This document shows, piece after piece, positions 34,257 through 42,175 of a stretch of DNA of 64,000 bases. The notes beneath the pieces were generated by a model. It ran no database searches, was not told the origin of the DNA, and saw only the letters and a program-made list of their open reading frames with translations. The translations under genes and the position numbers were made by a program. The DNA is from Kineococcus gynurae (GTDB taxonomy: Bacteria; Actinomycetota; Actinomycetes; Actinomycetales; Kineococcaceae), in assembly GCF_050871315.1 (NCBI RefSeq), contig NZ_JBJLRE010000002.1; one strand, 5' to 3'. Each line of letters begins with the position of its first letter. The first letter of the stretch is position 1.

Positions 34257-35342
34257 GTGGCACTCACCATCGGCATCGTCGGTCTCCCCAACGTCGGAAA
34301 GTCGACGCTGTTCAACGCGTTGACCAAGAACGACGCCCTCGCGGCGAACTACCCCTTCGCCACGATCGAGCCCAACGTGGGCATCGTCCCTCTCCCGGAC
34401 CCGCGGCTGCAGCAGCTCGCCGACGTCTTCAACAGCGAGAAGCTCGTGCCCGCCACCGTGTCGTTCGTGGACATCGCCGGGATCGTCAAGGGCGCCAGCG
34501 AGGGAGAGGGCCTGGGCAACAAGTTCCTCGCCAACATCCGCGAGGCCGACGCGATCTGCCAGGTGACCCGCGCGTTCGCCGACCCCGACGTCGTGCACGT
34601 CGCCGGGACGGTGGACCCCTCCGACGACATCAGCACCGTCCACACCGAGCTGGTGCTGGCCGACCTGCAGACCCTGGAGCGGGCCATCCCGCGCCTGGAG
34701 AAGGAGGTCAAGGGCAAGAAGGCCGACCCGGCCGTCCTCACCGCCGCCCAGGCCGCCGCCACCGTCCTCGACTCCGGCCGTCCGCTGTCGGCCGCGACCG
34801 CCAAGGACGGCGTCGACGTCGCCCAGCTCCGCGAGCTGGGGCTGCTCACCACCAAGCCGTTCCTCTACGTGTTCAACGTGGACGAGACCGTGCTGGGTGA
34901 CGAGGCCCGCAAGGACGAGCTCCGCGCGATCGTCGCCCCCGCCGAGGCCGTGTTCCTCGACGCCAAGCTCGAGTCCGAGCTCGTCGAGCTCGACGCCGAG
35001 GAGGCCGCCGAGCTCCTGGCCAGCGTCGGGCAGACCGAGTCCGGCCTCGACCAGCTCGCCCGCGTCGGCTTCGCCACCCTCGGCCTGCAGACCTACCTGA
35101 CCGCCGGCCCGAAGGAGTCCCGCGCCTGGACGATCCGCCAGGGCTGGACCGCCCCCCAGGCCGCCGGGGTCATCCACACCGACTTCCAGCGCGGCTTCAT
35201 CAAGGCCGAGGTCGTCGGGTTCGAGGATCTGATCGCCGCCGGGACGATGGCCGACGCCAAGGCGGCCGGCAAGGTCCGGATCGAGGGCAAGGAGTACGTC
35301 ATGGCCGACGGGGACGTGGTGGAGTTCCGCTTCAACGTCTGA
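34257..35342 (+). CDS. ychF: Redox-responsive ATPase YchF
   Basis: 361 aa Obg-family P-loop protein. G1 is GLPNVGKSTLFNAL (residues 8-21). The NYPFATIEPN switch and the DIAGIVKGASEGEGLGNKFL motif follow, then a coiled coil and the C-terminal TGS domain (about residue 275 on, TAGPKESRAWTIRQG). YchF prefers ATP over GTP, binds ribosomes and responds to oxidative stress. Confidence 0.95.
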   Translation: MALTIGIVGLPNVGKSTLFNALTKNDALAANYPFATIEPNVGIVPLPDPRLQQLADVFNSEKLVPATVSFVDIAGIVKGASEGEGLGNKFLANIREADAICQVTRAFADPDVVHVAGTVDPSDDISTVHTELVLADLQTLERAIPRLEKEVKGKKADPAVLTAAQAAATVLDSGRPLSAATAKDGVDVAQLRELGLLTTKPFLYVFNVDETVLGDEARKDELRAIVAPAEAVFLDAKLESELVELDAEEAAELLASVGQTESGLDQLARVGFATLGLQTYLTAGPKESRAWTIRQGWTAPQAAGVIHTDFQRGFIKAEVVGFEDLIAAGTMADAKAAGKVRIEGKEYVMADGDVVEFRFNV

Positions 35343-35344
35343 CT

Positions 35345-36046
35345 TCAGCAGCACCCGTCGCCGCAGGTGCCGGCGGATTCGTCGGCCCGCCCGACCAGCG
35401 TCGCCACCCCCGGAGGGCAGCAGCCGTCGCCCCGCCAGGCCGCGACCCCTTCCTTCACCGCCACGGCCGCGATCACCAGGCCGGCGACGGGGTCCGCCCA
35501 CGTCCACTGCAGCAGCGAGTTCGCCAGCAGGCCGAGCAGCAGCACCGCGGACAGGTACGTGCACAGCAAGGTCTGCTTCGAGTCCGCGACCGCGGAGGCG
35601 GATCCGAGGCGTCGCCCGGCCCGTCGTTGGGCCAGGGACAGGAACGGCATGATCAGCAGCGACAGGGTCGCGAGGACGATCCCCACGGTGGAGGGTCGCG
35701 CCTCGTGCCCCCCGGCCAGGGCGAGGACCGAGTCCACCGTCACGTACAGGGCGAGGACGAAGAACGACACGGCGGTGACGCGCAGGGCGCGGCGCTCCCG
35801 CGCCTGACGACGGTCGTGGTCGGCGGCGGAGAACTGCCAGGCCACCGCTGCGGCCGACGTCACCTCGATGACGGAGTCCAGCCCGAAGGCGATCAGCGCC
35901 CCCGAGGAGGCGACCGACCCGGCGGCGAGGGCCACGACCGCCTCGACGACGTTGTAGGCGATGGTGGCGGCGACCAGGAGCCGGATGCGCCGGACGAGCA
36001 GCGTGCGGTCGGACTCCGCCGTGACCAGCGGCAGCGGGGCGACCAT
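35345..36046 (-). CDS. Cation diffusion facilitator, probable Cd/Zn/Pb exporter
   Basis: 233 aa. Membrane segments carry GLDSVIEVTSAAAVAWQF (metal-site Asp in the family DxxxD/E pattern) and ADPVAGLVIAAVAVKEG (second metal site). The protein is shorter than the usual 300-aa CDF and lacks a large cytoplasmic C-terminal domain; instead it ends in two Cys pairs (GDGCC) that could bind soft metals. It is cotranscribed with the CmtR-like repressor through a TGATG junction, which points to cadmium or lead. Confidence 0.82.
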   Translation of the reverse strand: MVAPLPLVTAESDRTLLVRRIRLLVAATIAYNVVEAVVALAAGSVASSGALIAFGLDSVIEVTSAAAVAWQFSAADHDRRQARERRALRVTAVSFFVLALYVTVDSVLALAGGHEARPSTVGIVLATLSLLIMPFLSLAQRRAGRRLGSASAVADSKQTLLCTYLSAVLLLGLLANSLLQWTWADPVAGLVIAAVAVKEGVAAWRGDGCCPPGVATLVGRADESAGTCGDGCC

Positions 36047-36384
36047 CAGCAGCACCCCTCGGACGGTGCCTGGGCGCAGGCACCCCGGTCGGCCTCCACC
36101 GCCAGGACGACGCGGCGCAGGTCGTCCAGGGCGTGGGCGAGGCGGTGGTCGGCGAGCTCGTACCGCAGGCGGCGACCGTCGGGGGTCGCCACCACGAGAC
36201 CGCAGCCCCGGAGGCAGGCGAGGTGGTTGGACAACCGCGACCGCGAGACCGACAGCGCCTCGGCCAGGTCGGCCGGGTAACCGGGACCGTCGAGCAGCGC
36301 CAGCAGCAGTCGGCAGCGCACCGGGTCCACCAGGGCCTTGCCGAGACGACCCAGGATCTCGACGTCGGTGGCGGTGGAGAGCAT
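36046..36384 (-). CDS. ArsR/SmtB-family metal repressor, CmtR-like
   Basis: 112 aa winged-helix repressor. It closely follows mycobacterial CmtR: LGKALVDPVRCRLLLALLDG, then SNHLACLRGCGLVVATPDGRR with the two helix-4 cysteines used by CmtR for Cd/Pb, and C-terminal cysteines in GACAQ and GCC that could supply the third thiolate. It would release DNA when Cd(II) or Pb(II) binds. Apparently leaderless ATG. Confidence 0.85.
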   Translation of the reverse strand: MLSTATDVEILGRLGKALVDPVRCRLLLALLDGPGYPADLAEALSVSRSRLSNHLACLRGCGLVVATPDGRRLRYELADHRLAHALDDLRRVVLAVEADRGACAQAPSEGCC

Positions 36385-36431
36385 GGCCGCGACGATACAC
36401 GATTCGCTGAACTCACGAAGGGCTGAATCGT
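36385..36431 (-). promoter_or_regulatory. Promoter and candidate operator of the CmtR-like operon
   Basis: On the minus strand TATCGT (36397-36392) is followed by 7 nt and ATG 36384. Inverted arms ACGATTC (36399-36405) and GAATCGT (36425-36431), with an inner TTCG/CGAA pair, lie just upstream and may bind the repressor. Confidence 0.5.
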
Positions 36432-36493
36432 CGGAACCGAGGCCCGGCGCCCACCTCGGGATGGTCGGTCGCGGGTCGTGACAGGGTTCTGCC

Positions 36494-37663
36494 GTGATCG
36501 ACCAGCGCCTCGCCCAGCCCGTGTCCGCGGGCGTGGTCTCCGCCCTCGTGGGGTTCACCAGCTCGTTCGTCATCCTGCTCAGCGGGTTCGCGGCGGTGGG
36601 GGCCGACCCCGGCCAGGCCTCCTCGGGGTTGCTGGCCGCCGCGGTGACGATGGGCCTCGGCTCGATCGTGCTCTCCCGCTGGACCCGCACCCCGATCACG
36701 ACGGCGTGGTCGACCCCCGGTGCGGCGCTGCTGGTGACGACCGGGACGGTCGACGGCGGATGGCCCGCGGCGGTGGGGGCGTTCCTGGTCACCGGAATGC
36801 TCATCCTGTTCACCGGGATCCTGCCGCAGCTCGGTGAGCTGATCGCCCGGATCCCGACCGCCGTGGCCCAGGCGATGCTCGCGGGTGTCCTGCTGAAACT
36901 CTGCCTCGGTCCGGTGACCGGGCTCACCGAATCTCCCCTCGCGGTGGCCCCGGTGATCCTCGTCTGGCTGCTGGGCGTGCGGTTCGCGCCGCGCTGGGCG
37001 GTCCCGCTGGCCTTCCTGGCCGCGGCCGTCGTCATCGGGGTCCACGTCCTGATCGGGGGAGTTACCACGGGTTCCGTGTCGCTGGTCCCGCACGTGGAGT
37101 TCACCGCCCCGGTGTTCACCCTCGCCGGCATCACGGGGATCGCGCTGCCCCTGTTCCTCGTCACCATGGCCGCGCAGAACGTTCCCGGGGTGGCCGTGAT
37201 GAAAGGCCTCGGGTACGAGGTCCCGTGGCGGCGTTCGATGGTGGTCACCGGCGTCGGCACCCTGGTGGGCGCCCCCGCCGGGAGTCATGCGATCAACCTC
37301 GCCGCCATCAGCGCGGCGCTCGCGGCTGGCCCGGAGGCCGGGCCCGACCGGTGCCGCCGGTGGATCGCCGCCCAGACCTCCGGGATCGTGCTCGTCCTGC
37401 TCGGGGTCGCGTCGTCCGCGTTCGGGGCGTTGGTGGCGCTCGCCCCCACCGGGGTCGTCGCCGCGGTGGCGGGGCTCGCGCTGCTGGGCACGCTCGCGGC
37501 GTCCCTGCAGGCCGCGCTGCACGAACCGGCGGACCGGTTGCCCGCGATCGCCGCGTTCGTGACCGCCGCCTCCGGGGTGGCGATCGCCGGGGTGAGCGCG
37601 GCGTTCTGGGCGCTCGCGGTCGGGCTGGTGGTGCGGTGGGTGCTGCGGACGGGGCGGGCCTGA
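36494..37663 (+). CDS. benE: BenE-family (benzoate/H+ symporter-like) transporter
   Basis: 389 aa with about 12 membrane segments. Family features: FTSSFVILLSGFAAVGADPGQASSGLLAA at the N-terminus, TAWSTPGAALL near residue 70 and TMAAQNVPGVAVMKGLGYEVPW near residue 230, followed by GAPAGSHAINLAAISAAL. It would import benzoate or a related aromatic acid; no benzoate degradation genes are nearby, so the substrate is uncertain. GTG start. Confidence 0.85.
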   Translation: MIDQRLAQPVSAGVVSALVGFTSSFVILLSGFAAVGADPGQASSGLLAAAVTMGLGSIVLSRWTRTPITTAWSTPGAALLVTTGTVDGGWPAAVGAFLVTGMLILFTGILPQLGELIARIPTAVAQAMLAGVLLKLCLGPVTGLTESPLAVAPVILVWLLGVRFAPRWAVPLAFLAAAVVIGVHVLIGGVTTGSVSLVPHVEFTAPVFTLAGITGIALPLFLVTMAAQNVPGVAVMKGLGYEVPWRRSMVVTGVGTLVGAPAGSHAINLAAISAALAAGPEAGPDRCRRWIAAQTSGIVLVLLGVASSAFGALVALAPTGVVAAVAGLALLGTLAASLQAALHEPADRLPAIAAFVTAASGVAIAGVSAAFWALAVGLVVRWVLRTGRA

Positions 37664-37679
37664 CGGCACCGGGGTCCGG

Positions 37680-38756
37680 TCAGGATGCGGGGAAGAATCG
37701 GCCCCGGGCCCACAGCGCGACGTAGACCAGGCCGACCAGGACCGGCACCTCGATCAGCGGTCCGACCACCCCGGCCAGTGCCTGCCCGGAACTCACCCCG
37801 AACGTCCCGATGGCGACCGCGATTGCGAGTTCGAAGTTGTTGCCGGCGGCGGTGAAGCTCAGCGTCGCGGTCCGGGGGTAACCGAGACCGAGGGCCCGCC
37901 CCAGGGCGAACGACCCGGCGAACATGACGAGGAAGTAGGCCAGCAGCGGCAGGGCGATCCGGGCGACGTCGCCCGGCCGGGACGTGACCGCCTCGCCCTG
38001 CAGGGCGAACAGGACGACGATGGTGAAGAGCAGCCCGTAGAGGGCGAACGGTCCGATGCGGGGGAGGAACTCCGACTCGTACCAGACCCGCCCCCGGCGA
38101 CGTTCCCCGACCACGCGGGTCAGGTATCCCGCTGCGAGGGGGATGCCCAGGAACACGAGCACCGAGACGAGGATCGCCCCGACGGAGAAATCGGCGCTCG
38201 TGGTGGGCAGCCCCAACCACCCGGGCAGCACCTGCAGGTAGAACCAGCCGAGGGCCGCGAACGCGACGATCTGGAACACGGAGTTCAGGGCCACGAGGAC
38301 GGCGGCGGCCTCCCGGTCACCGCACGACAGGTCGTTCCAGATCAGCACCATGGCGATGCACCGCGCCAGACCGACGATGACCAGCCCCGTGCGGTACTCG
38401 GGCTGGTCGGGCAGGAGCAGCCAGGCGAGGGAGAACATGACCGCCGGGCCGACGACCCAGTTGAGGACGAGCGAGCTCACCAGGAGGCGGCGGTCACCGG
38501 TGACCCGGCCCGTCTCGGAATAGCGGACCTTCGCGAGGACCGGGTACATCATCAGCAGCAGGCCGAGCGCGACCGGCAGGCTCACCGAACCGATCTCGAC
38601 CGCCGCGAGGGCTTCGTCGAGCCCGGGGACGCCCCGACCGAGCAGAAGACCCACGCCCATCGCCGCGACGATCCACACCGGGAGGAGTCGGTCCAGCCGG
38701 GACAACCCGTCGAGGACGGGGACGGCGTTCGAGGAGGGTTCGGTGCGGGCGACCAC
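37680..38756 (-). CDS. ACR3-family arsenite exporter
   Basis: 358 aa from GTG 38756, ten membrane segments. ACR3 signatures: MMYPVLAKVRYSE, LVIVGLARCIAMVLIWNDLSCGD with the Cys essential for As(III), and FTAAGNNFELAIAVAIGTFG. It exports As(III) from the cell. GTG 38756 fits a promoter with TTGACA-N17-CAGGGT and 7 nt to the start; the TTG at 38792 would place the start inside the -35. It is divergent from arsR-arsC. Confidence 0.92.
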   Translation of the reverse strand: MVARTEPSSNAVPVLDGLSRLDRLLPVWIVAAMGVGLLLGRGVPGLDEALAAVEIGSVSLPVALGLLLMMYPVLAKVRYSETGRVTGDRRLLVSSLVLNWVVGPAVMFSLAWLLLPDQPEYRTGLVIVGLARCIAMVLIWNDLSCGDREAAAVLVALNSVFQIVAFAALGWFYLQVLPGWLGLPTTSADFSVGAILVSVLVFLGIPLAAGYLTRVVGERRRGRVWYESEFLPRIGPFALYGLLFTIVVLFALQGEAVTSRPGDVARIALPLLAYFLVMFAGSFALGRALGLGYPRTATLSFTAAGNNFELAIAVAIGTFGVSSGQALAGVVGPLIEVPVLVGLVYVALWARGRFFPAS

Positions 38757-38830
38757 GGCGACGACCCTGCTTGACGGATCGACGCGTGTCAATATCGACA
38801 GACGTCGATGCGTACGGCACCATCGGGGTC
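38754..38830. promoter_or_regulatory. Overlapping divergent promoters and ArsR operator
   Basis: Minus strand: TTGACA (38792-38787), 17 bp, CAGGGT (38769-38764), 7 nt, GTG 38756. Plus strand: TCGACA (38795-38800), 17 bp, CACCAT (38818-38823), 7 nt, ATG 38831. The inverted repeat ATCGAC-agac-GTCGAT (38794-38809) overlaps the plus-strand -35 and abuts the minus-strand -35, so one repressor dimer could shut both. Confidence 0.65.
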
Positions 38831-39205
38831 ATGCCCTCCGCCCGCCCCGCCCCGTCGACCGAGGACCGGTGCAGCGCGACGCTCGTCGGAGAACCCCTGA
38901 CGGCCGGAACCGCGACCGACCTCGCCCGGACCTTCAAGGCTCTGGCCGACCCGGCCCGGCTGCGGCTGCTCTCGCTGGTCGCCGCCCACGAGGGCGGGGA
39001 GGCGTGCGTGTGCGATCTGGTGGAACCCCTGGGCCTGAGCCAGCCGACCGTGTCGCACCACCTGCGGGTGCTCGTCGAGGCGGGGCTGCTGCGCCGGGAG
39101 AAGCGCGGGGTGTGGGCCTACTTCGCCCTGGCCCCGGAGACCCTGGCCGACGTGTCCGCCATCCTCGACCCCCGTTCCGCCCTCGTCCCCGGGAGCCGTC
39201 CGTGA
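38831..39205 (+). CDS. arsR: ArsR-type arsenic-responsive repressor
   Basis: 124 aa winged-helix repressor. The metal site is the helix-3 pair ACVCDLVEPL typical of As(III) sensors; a further Cys in EDRCSATL may be the third ligand. The recognition helix is in LSQPTVSHHLRVLVEAGLL. The start at ATG 38831 is apparently leaderless. The stop overlaps the arsC start (GTGA). Confidence 0.92.
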   Translation: MPSARPAPSTEDRCSATLVGEPLTAGTATDLARTFKALADPARLRLLSLVAAHEGGEACVCDLVEPLGLSQPTVSHHLRVLVEAGLLRREKRGVWAYFALAPETLADVSAILDPRSALVPGSRP

Positions 39206-39630
39206 CCCGCCCCAGCGTCCTGTTCGTCTGCGTGAAGAACGGCGGCAAGAGCCAGATGGCGGCGGGACTGATGCGGCACGCCGCCGGTCCCGCGGTCGAG
39301 GTCCGCTCCGCCGGCACCCGGCCCGGAACGGCCCTGAACGCGCAGTCGGTCGCGAGCCTGGCCGAGATCGGCGTCGACATCGCCGGCGAACGACCCACCC
39401 TGCTGACCGACGAGCTGGTCCGCACCGCCGACCTCGTCGTGGTCCTCGGGGACGAGGCCCGGGTCGAACCGGCCGGGGGGACACCGGTCGAGGTCTGGGA
39501 CGTGGACGAACCGTCGCGGCGGGGGATCGAGGGGGCCGAACGCATGCGGCTGGTGCGCGACGACATCGCCCGGCGGGTGGAGGAGCTGCGGGTACGGCTC
39601 GCCGGACTTGGAACCGACTCATCGCGCTAG
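39202..39630 (+). CDS. arsC: Arsenate reductase, mycothiol-dependent type
   Basis: 142 aa low-molecular-weight phosphatase fold. The P-loop is CVKNGGKSQMAAGLM (Cys at residue 10), with the Lys seen in actinobacterial arsenate-mycothiol transferases instead of the Arg of classical LMW phosphatases. It would couple arsenate to mycothiol, giving arsenite for the ACR3 pump. No thioredoxin-type second and third cysteines are present, in line with the mycothiol mechanism. Confidence 0.88.
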   Translation: MTRPSVLFVCVKNGGKSQMAAGLMRHAAGPAVEVRSAGTRPGTALNAQSVASLAEIGVDIAGERPTLLTDELVRTADLVVVLGDEARVEPAGGTPVEVWDVDEPSRRGIEGAERMRLVRDDIARRVEELRVRLAGLGTDSSR

Positions 39631-39702
39631 GAATCCTCGCTCCTGCGTTCCTCTCCGTCGGGCTACCGCCGTCGGGCAAGGTGGGTGCAGGAGGTGCCCG
39701 TC

Positions 39703-40440
39703 ATGACCCTGACCGGCGGAGCGGTGCGGACGACGGACAGCCGTCGGCCGGTTCGAGAAGCGGTGCTGACCACGGCCGGTCTTCTGTGGTTGGCGGCCTA
39801 CGCCACGACGGTGCTGCGCCCCGACCTCGGCGCGGGGCCCAGGGGCGTCTGCGAGGCGGTCGGGATCCTCGTCTGGGTCGCCTTCGGGGTGGACTTCGGT
39901 TGGCGCTGGTTCCGTTCCGGGCGCCGCCGGGCGTTCATCCGGGCGAACCAGGTGGATCTGGCTCTCCTGGTCCTTCCCGCCCTGCGTCCGCTGCGGATGC
40001 TGCGCCTGCTGACCCTGCTGCACGTTCTCAACCGCTCCGGGGGGTCGTCGCTGCGGGGCCGGGTCGGCGTCTACGTGGCCACGGCGACGATCCTCGTCGG
40101 TTTCTGCGCCGCTCTGGGCGTTCTCGATGCCGAGCGCGGGGCCCCGGGGGCCCTCATCACCACCTTCCCCGACGCCTGCTGGTGGGTCACGACCACGATC
40201 ACCACGGTGGGGTACGGGGACCTGTACCCCGTGACGGGAACGGGCCGGCTCGTGGCCGTCGCGCTGATGCTGGCCGGGATCGCGCTGCTGGGCACGGTCA
40301 CGGCTTCCCTGGCGTCGTGGTTCATCGAACGGGTCGGTGCTGAGCAGGAGGGTTCGGCGGCGGCGACGCGGGCCGACGACGCGGCACTGACCCGGGAGGT
40401 CCGGGAACTTCGCGCCGAACTCCGACGCCGGGAGAACTGA
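39703..40440 (+). CDS. Potassium channel-like ion channel
   Basis: 245 aa. The selectivity filter is clear: WVTTTITTVGYGDLYPVT (about residue 160), between two membrane segments. Upstream are three or four hydrophobic segments including a weak S4-like RPLRMLRLLTLLHVL, so it resembles a voltage-gated-type channel with a shortened sensor. A Glu/Arg-rich coiled C-terminus may tetramerise. ATG 39703 has AGGAGG 8 nt upstream. Confidence 0.88.
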   Translation: MTLTGGAVRTTDSRRPVREAVLTTAGLLWLAAYATTVLRPDLGAGPRGVCEAVGILVWVAFGVDFGWRWFRSGRRRAFIRANQVDLALLVLPALRPLRMLRLLTLLHVLNRSGGSSLRGRVGVYVATATILVGFCAALGVLDAERGAPGALITTFPDACWWVTTTITTVGYGDLYPVTGTGRLVAVALMLAGIALLGTVTASLASWFIERVGAEQEGSAAATRADDAALTREVRELRAELRRREN

Positions 40441-40484
40441 GAGGGCCGACGTCGGCCACGAGCACCAAGCGGGACGCGGTCGGA

Positions 40485-40700
40485 GTGGAGGTGGCGGCCG
40501 GAGCACCGGTGCTCGTCCGGTTGTGGTCGACGGGACAGCTCGACTGGCACGACGGATCCGATGCCCGGGACGCCTGGGCGCAGCGCCGGGGAGCGGTGGT
40601 GTCGCCCGGTGCGAAGGTGCCGCGGGGCGAGGTGGCGTGGACGGCGGGGGTCTGGACGGACGGGGACGCGGTCGTCGTCCTGCTCGACGGGCACTGCTGA
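40485..40700 (+). CDS. Small hypothetical protein (71 aa)
   Basis: GTG start, Trp-rich small protein with no recognised domain: VLVRLWSTGQLDWHDGSD and VAWTAGVWTDGDAVVVLLDGHC. Codon third positions are almost all G or C, like real neighbours, and no longer gene competes on either strand in the 300 bp between the channel gene and the SRPBCC gene. There is no clear promoter or ribosome site. Could be spurious. Confidence 0.45.
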   Translation: MEVAAGAPVLVRLWSTGQLDWHDGSDARDAWAQRRGAVVSPGAKVPRGEVAWTAGVWTDGDAVVVLLDGHC

Positions 40701-40725
40701 TCGTCTCGGTCGGACCGGGGGTGGG

Positions 40726-40737
40726 CATACTCCGGTC
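40726..40737 (+). promoter_or_regulatory. Leaderless -10 element for the SRPBCC gene
   Basis: CATACT (40726-40731), 6 nt, then ATG 40738, without a ribosome site. Confidence 0.45.
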
Positions 40738-41181
40738 ATGGAGAACCGTGTGGTCACGGCCGAGCTCGTCGTCCCCGCCGCCGCGGACGTGGTGTTCGAG
40801 GCGATCGCCGACCCGGCCCGCCAGCCGGAGTGGGACGGCAACGACAACCTGGCCATCTCCCCACCGGGGCAACGGGTCCATGCGGTCGGGGACGTCTTCG
40901 AGACGATCCTCACCAAGGGCGGCGTCCGGGAGAACCACGTGGTCGAGTTCGTCGAGGGTCAGGTCATCGCCTGGCGGCCGGCCGAACCCGGTTCACCGCC
41001 GCCGGGGCACCTGTGGCGCTGGGAGCTGGAACCCCTCGACGCGTTCACGACCCGGGTCCGGCACACCTACGACTGGACCGACCTCACCGACGAGGCCCGG
41101 CTCCCGCGGGCCCGGGCGACCACCGAGGACCGGCTGCGCGCGTCGTTGGACCGGTTGGCGACATTGGTCACGGCGAGCTGA
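40738..41181 (+). CDS. SRPBCC (START-like) family protein
   Basis: 147 aa. Typical polyketide-cyclase/START fold: VTAELVVPAAADVVFEAIADPARQPEWDG at the N-terminus and LEPLDAFTTRVRHTYDWTDL in the later beta strands, with a C-terminal helix. These proteins bind hydrophobic ligands in a cavity; ligand unknown. It converges on an Lrp/AsnC gene with 2 nt between the stops. Confidence 0.85.
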   Translation: MENRVVTAELVVPAAADVVFEAIADPARQPEWDGNDNLAISPPGQRVHAVGDVFETILTKGGVRENHVVEFVEGQVIAWRPAEPGSPPPGHLWRWELEPLDAFTTRVRHTYDWTDLTDEARLPRARATTEDRLRASLDRLATLVTAS

Positions 41182-41183
41182 CC

Positions 41184-41642
41184 TCAGGCCGGTTCCAGGG
41201 GGCGGCGGGGGAGCGGGCTGGAGTAGACGACGCTCGTCGTGATGCTCCCCAGGGTCGCGAGCCGGCCGGTCAGGCGTTCGAGGTCGCGCATCGAGCGGGC
41301 CAGCACCTTCAGCACGAAGCAGTCGTCGCCGGTGACGTGGTGGGCCTCGACGATCTCCGGGGTGCTCGCCAGCAGGTCGTGTAAGGGGCGGTAGTTCCCG
41401 GTCGGGTAGGCCAGTCGGACGAGGGCGGTGATCGGGTAACCGAGCGCCTCCGGGTCGAGGGTGGCCGTGAAACCGGTGAGGATTCCCGCATCCGTGAGGC
41501 GGCGGACCCGGTCGGCGGTGGCGCTGGCCGACAGGGAGACGGTGCGGGCCAGGTCGGCCACCGGCATCCGACCGTCACGCTGCAGCAGCTCCAGGATGCG
41601 CCGATCGGTCGGATCCAGCTCGGGCCGGGAATTCGACGCCAT
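41184..41642 (-). CDS. Lrp/AsnC-family transcriptional regulator
   Basis: 152 aa. N-terminal HTH: LDPTDRRILELLQRDGRMPVADLARTVSLSASATADRVRRL, and C-terminal RAM domain with ALGYPITALVRL and VTGDDCFVLKVLARSMRDLE. Regulators of this type sense amino acids or small metabolites and form octamers. It is divergent from the rhodanese gene, which is its likely target. Confidence 0.9.
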   Translation of the reverse strand: MASNSRPELDPTDRRILELLQRDGRMPVADLARTVSLSASATADRVRRLTDAGILTGFTATLDPEALGYPITALVRLAYPTGNYRPLHDLLASTPEIVEAHHVTGDDCFVLKVLARSMRDLERLTGRLATLGSITTSVVYSSPLPRRPLEPA

Positions 41643-41655
41643 GCCGGCGACGATA
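41643..41655 (-). promoter_or_regulatory. Leaderless -10 element for the Lrp-type gene
   Basis: Minus-strand TATCGT (41655-41650), 7 nt, then ATG 41642. It is the same hexamer and spacing as at the CmtR-like gene. Confidence 0.5.
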
Positions 41656-41736
41656 CCGGGGATCACCCGGTCGAGAGCCCCGTTCGCCGTCGAAGCGGCC
41701 TTCCACGTGGTCGGGGTAACGTCGTTGGATCGCAGC

Positions 41737-42171
41737 ATGACGATCCCGTCCGCGGCCGAGTTCTTCGCCGCCAAGCTGACCTACGAGACCGACCCCGCCG
41801 ACCTGGCCGCGGCGCGGGCCGCGGGCACCGCCCCGTTGCTCCTCGACGTCCGCTCGGCGGCCGCCTGGCGGCAGGGGCGCATCCCCGGCGCCGTCCACCT
41901 CCCGGGGGACCGGCTCGCCGACGGGATCACGGCCGTGGCCCCCGACCCCGCCACCGCGATCGTCGTCTACTGCTGGGGTCCGGGGTGCAACGGCTCGACC
42001 CGGGCGGCGCTGGCGCTGACCCGCCTCGGGTACAGCGCGGTGCGCGAGCTGATCGGCGGGTACGAGTACTGGGTCCGGGAGGGGCTCGCCGTGGTCGACG
42101 ACCGGGGGCGGTCGCGGCGGCCCGTCGATCCGCTGGTCGGCCCGGTGCCGGGGGCGACTGTGGTTACCTGA
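41737..42171 (+). CDS. Rhodanese-like domain protein
   Basis: 144 aa single rhodanese domain. LLLDVRSAAAWRQGRIPGAVHLPG is the family N-terminal signature; the active-site loop is YCWGPGCNGSTRAALAL, with the catalytic Cys in YCWGPGC and a second Cys nearby. The residues after the Cys differ from the usual CRxGxR loop. It is divergent from an Lrp regulator, an arrangement that suggests amino-acid or sulfur-related control. Confidence 0.85.
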   Translation: MTIPSAAEFFAAKLTYETDPADLAAARAAGTAPLLLDVRSAAAWRQGRIPGAVHLPGDRLADGITAVAPDPATAIVVYCWGPGCNGSTRAALALTRLGYSAVRELIGGYEYWVREGLAVVDDRGRSRRPVDPLVGPVPGATVVT

Positions 42172-42175
42172 GCGG

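Noticed and set aside
39202..39630. Defective arsenate reductase because the P-loop has Lys in place of Arg
   Set aside because: This is the normal form of actinobacterial arsenate-mycothiol transferases, so it is not a broken gene.
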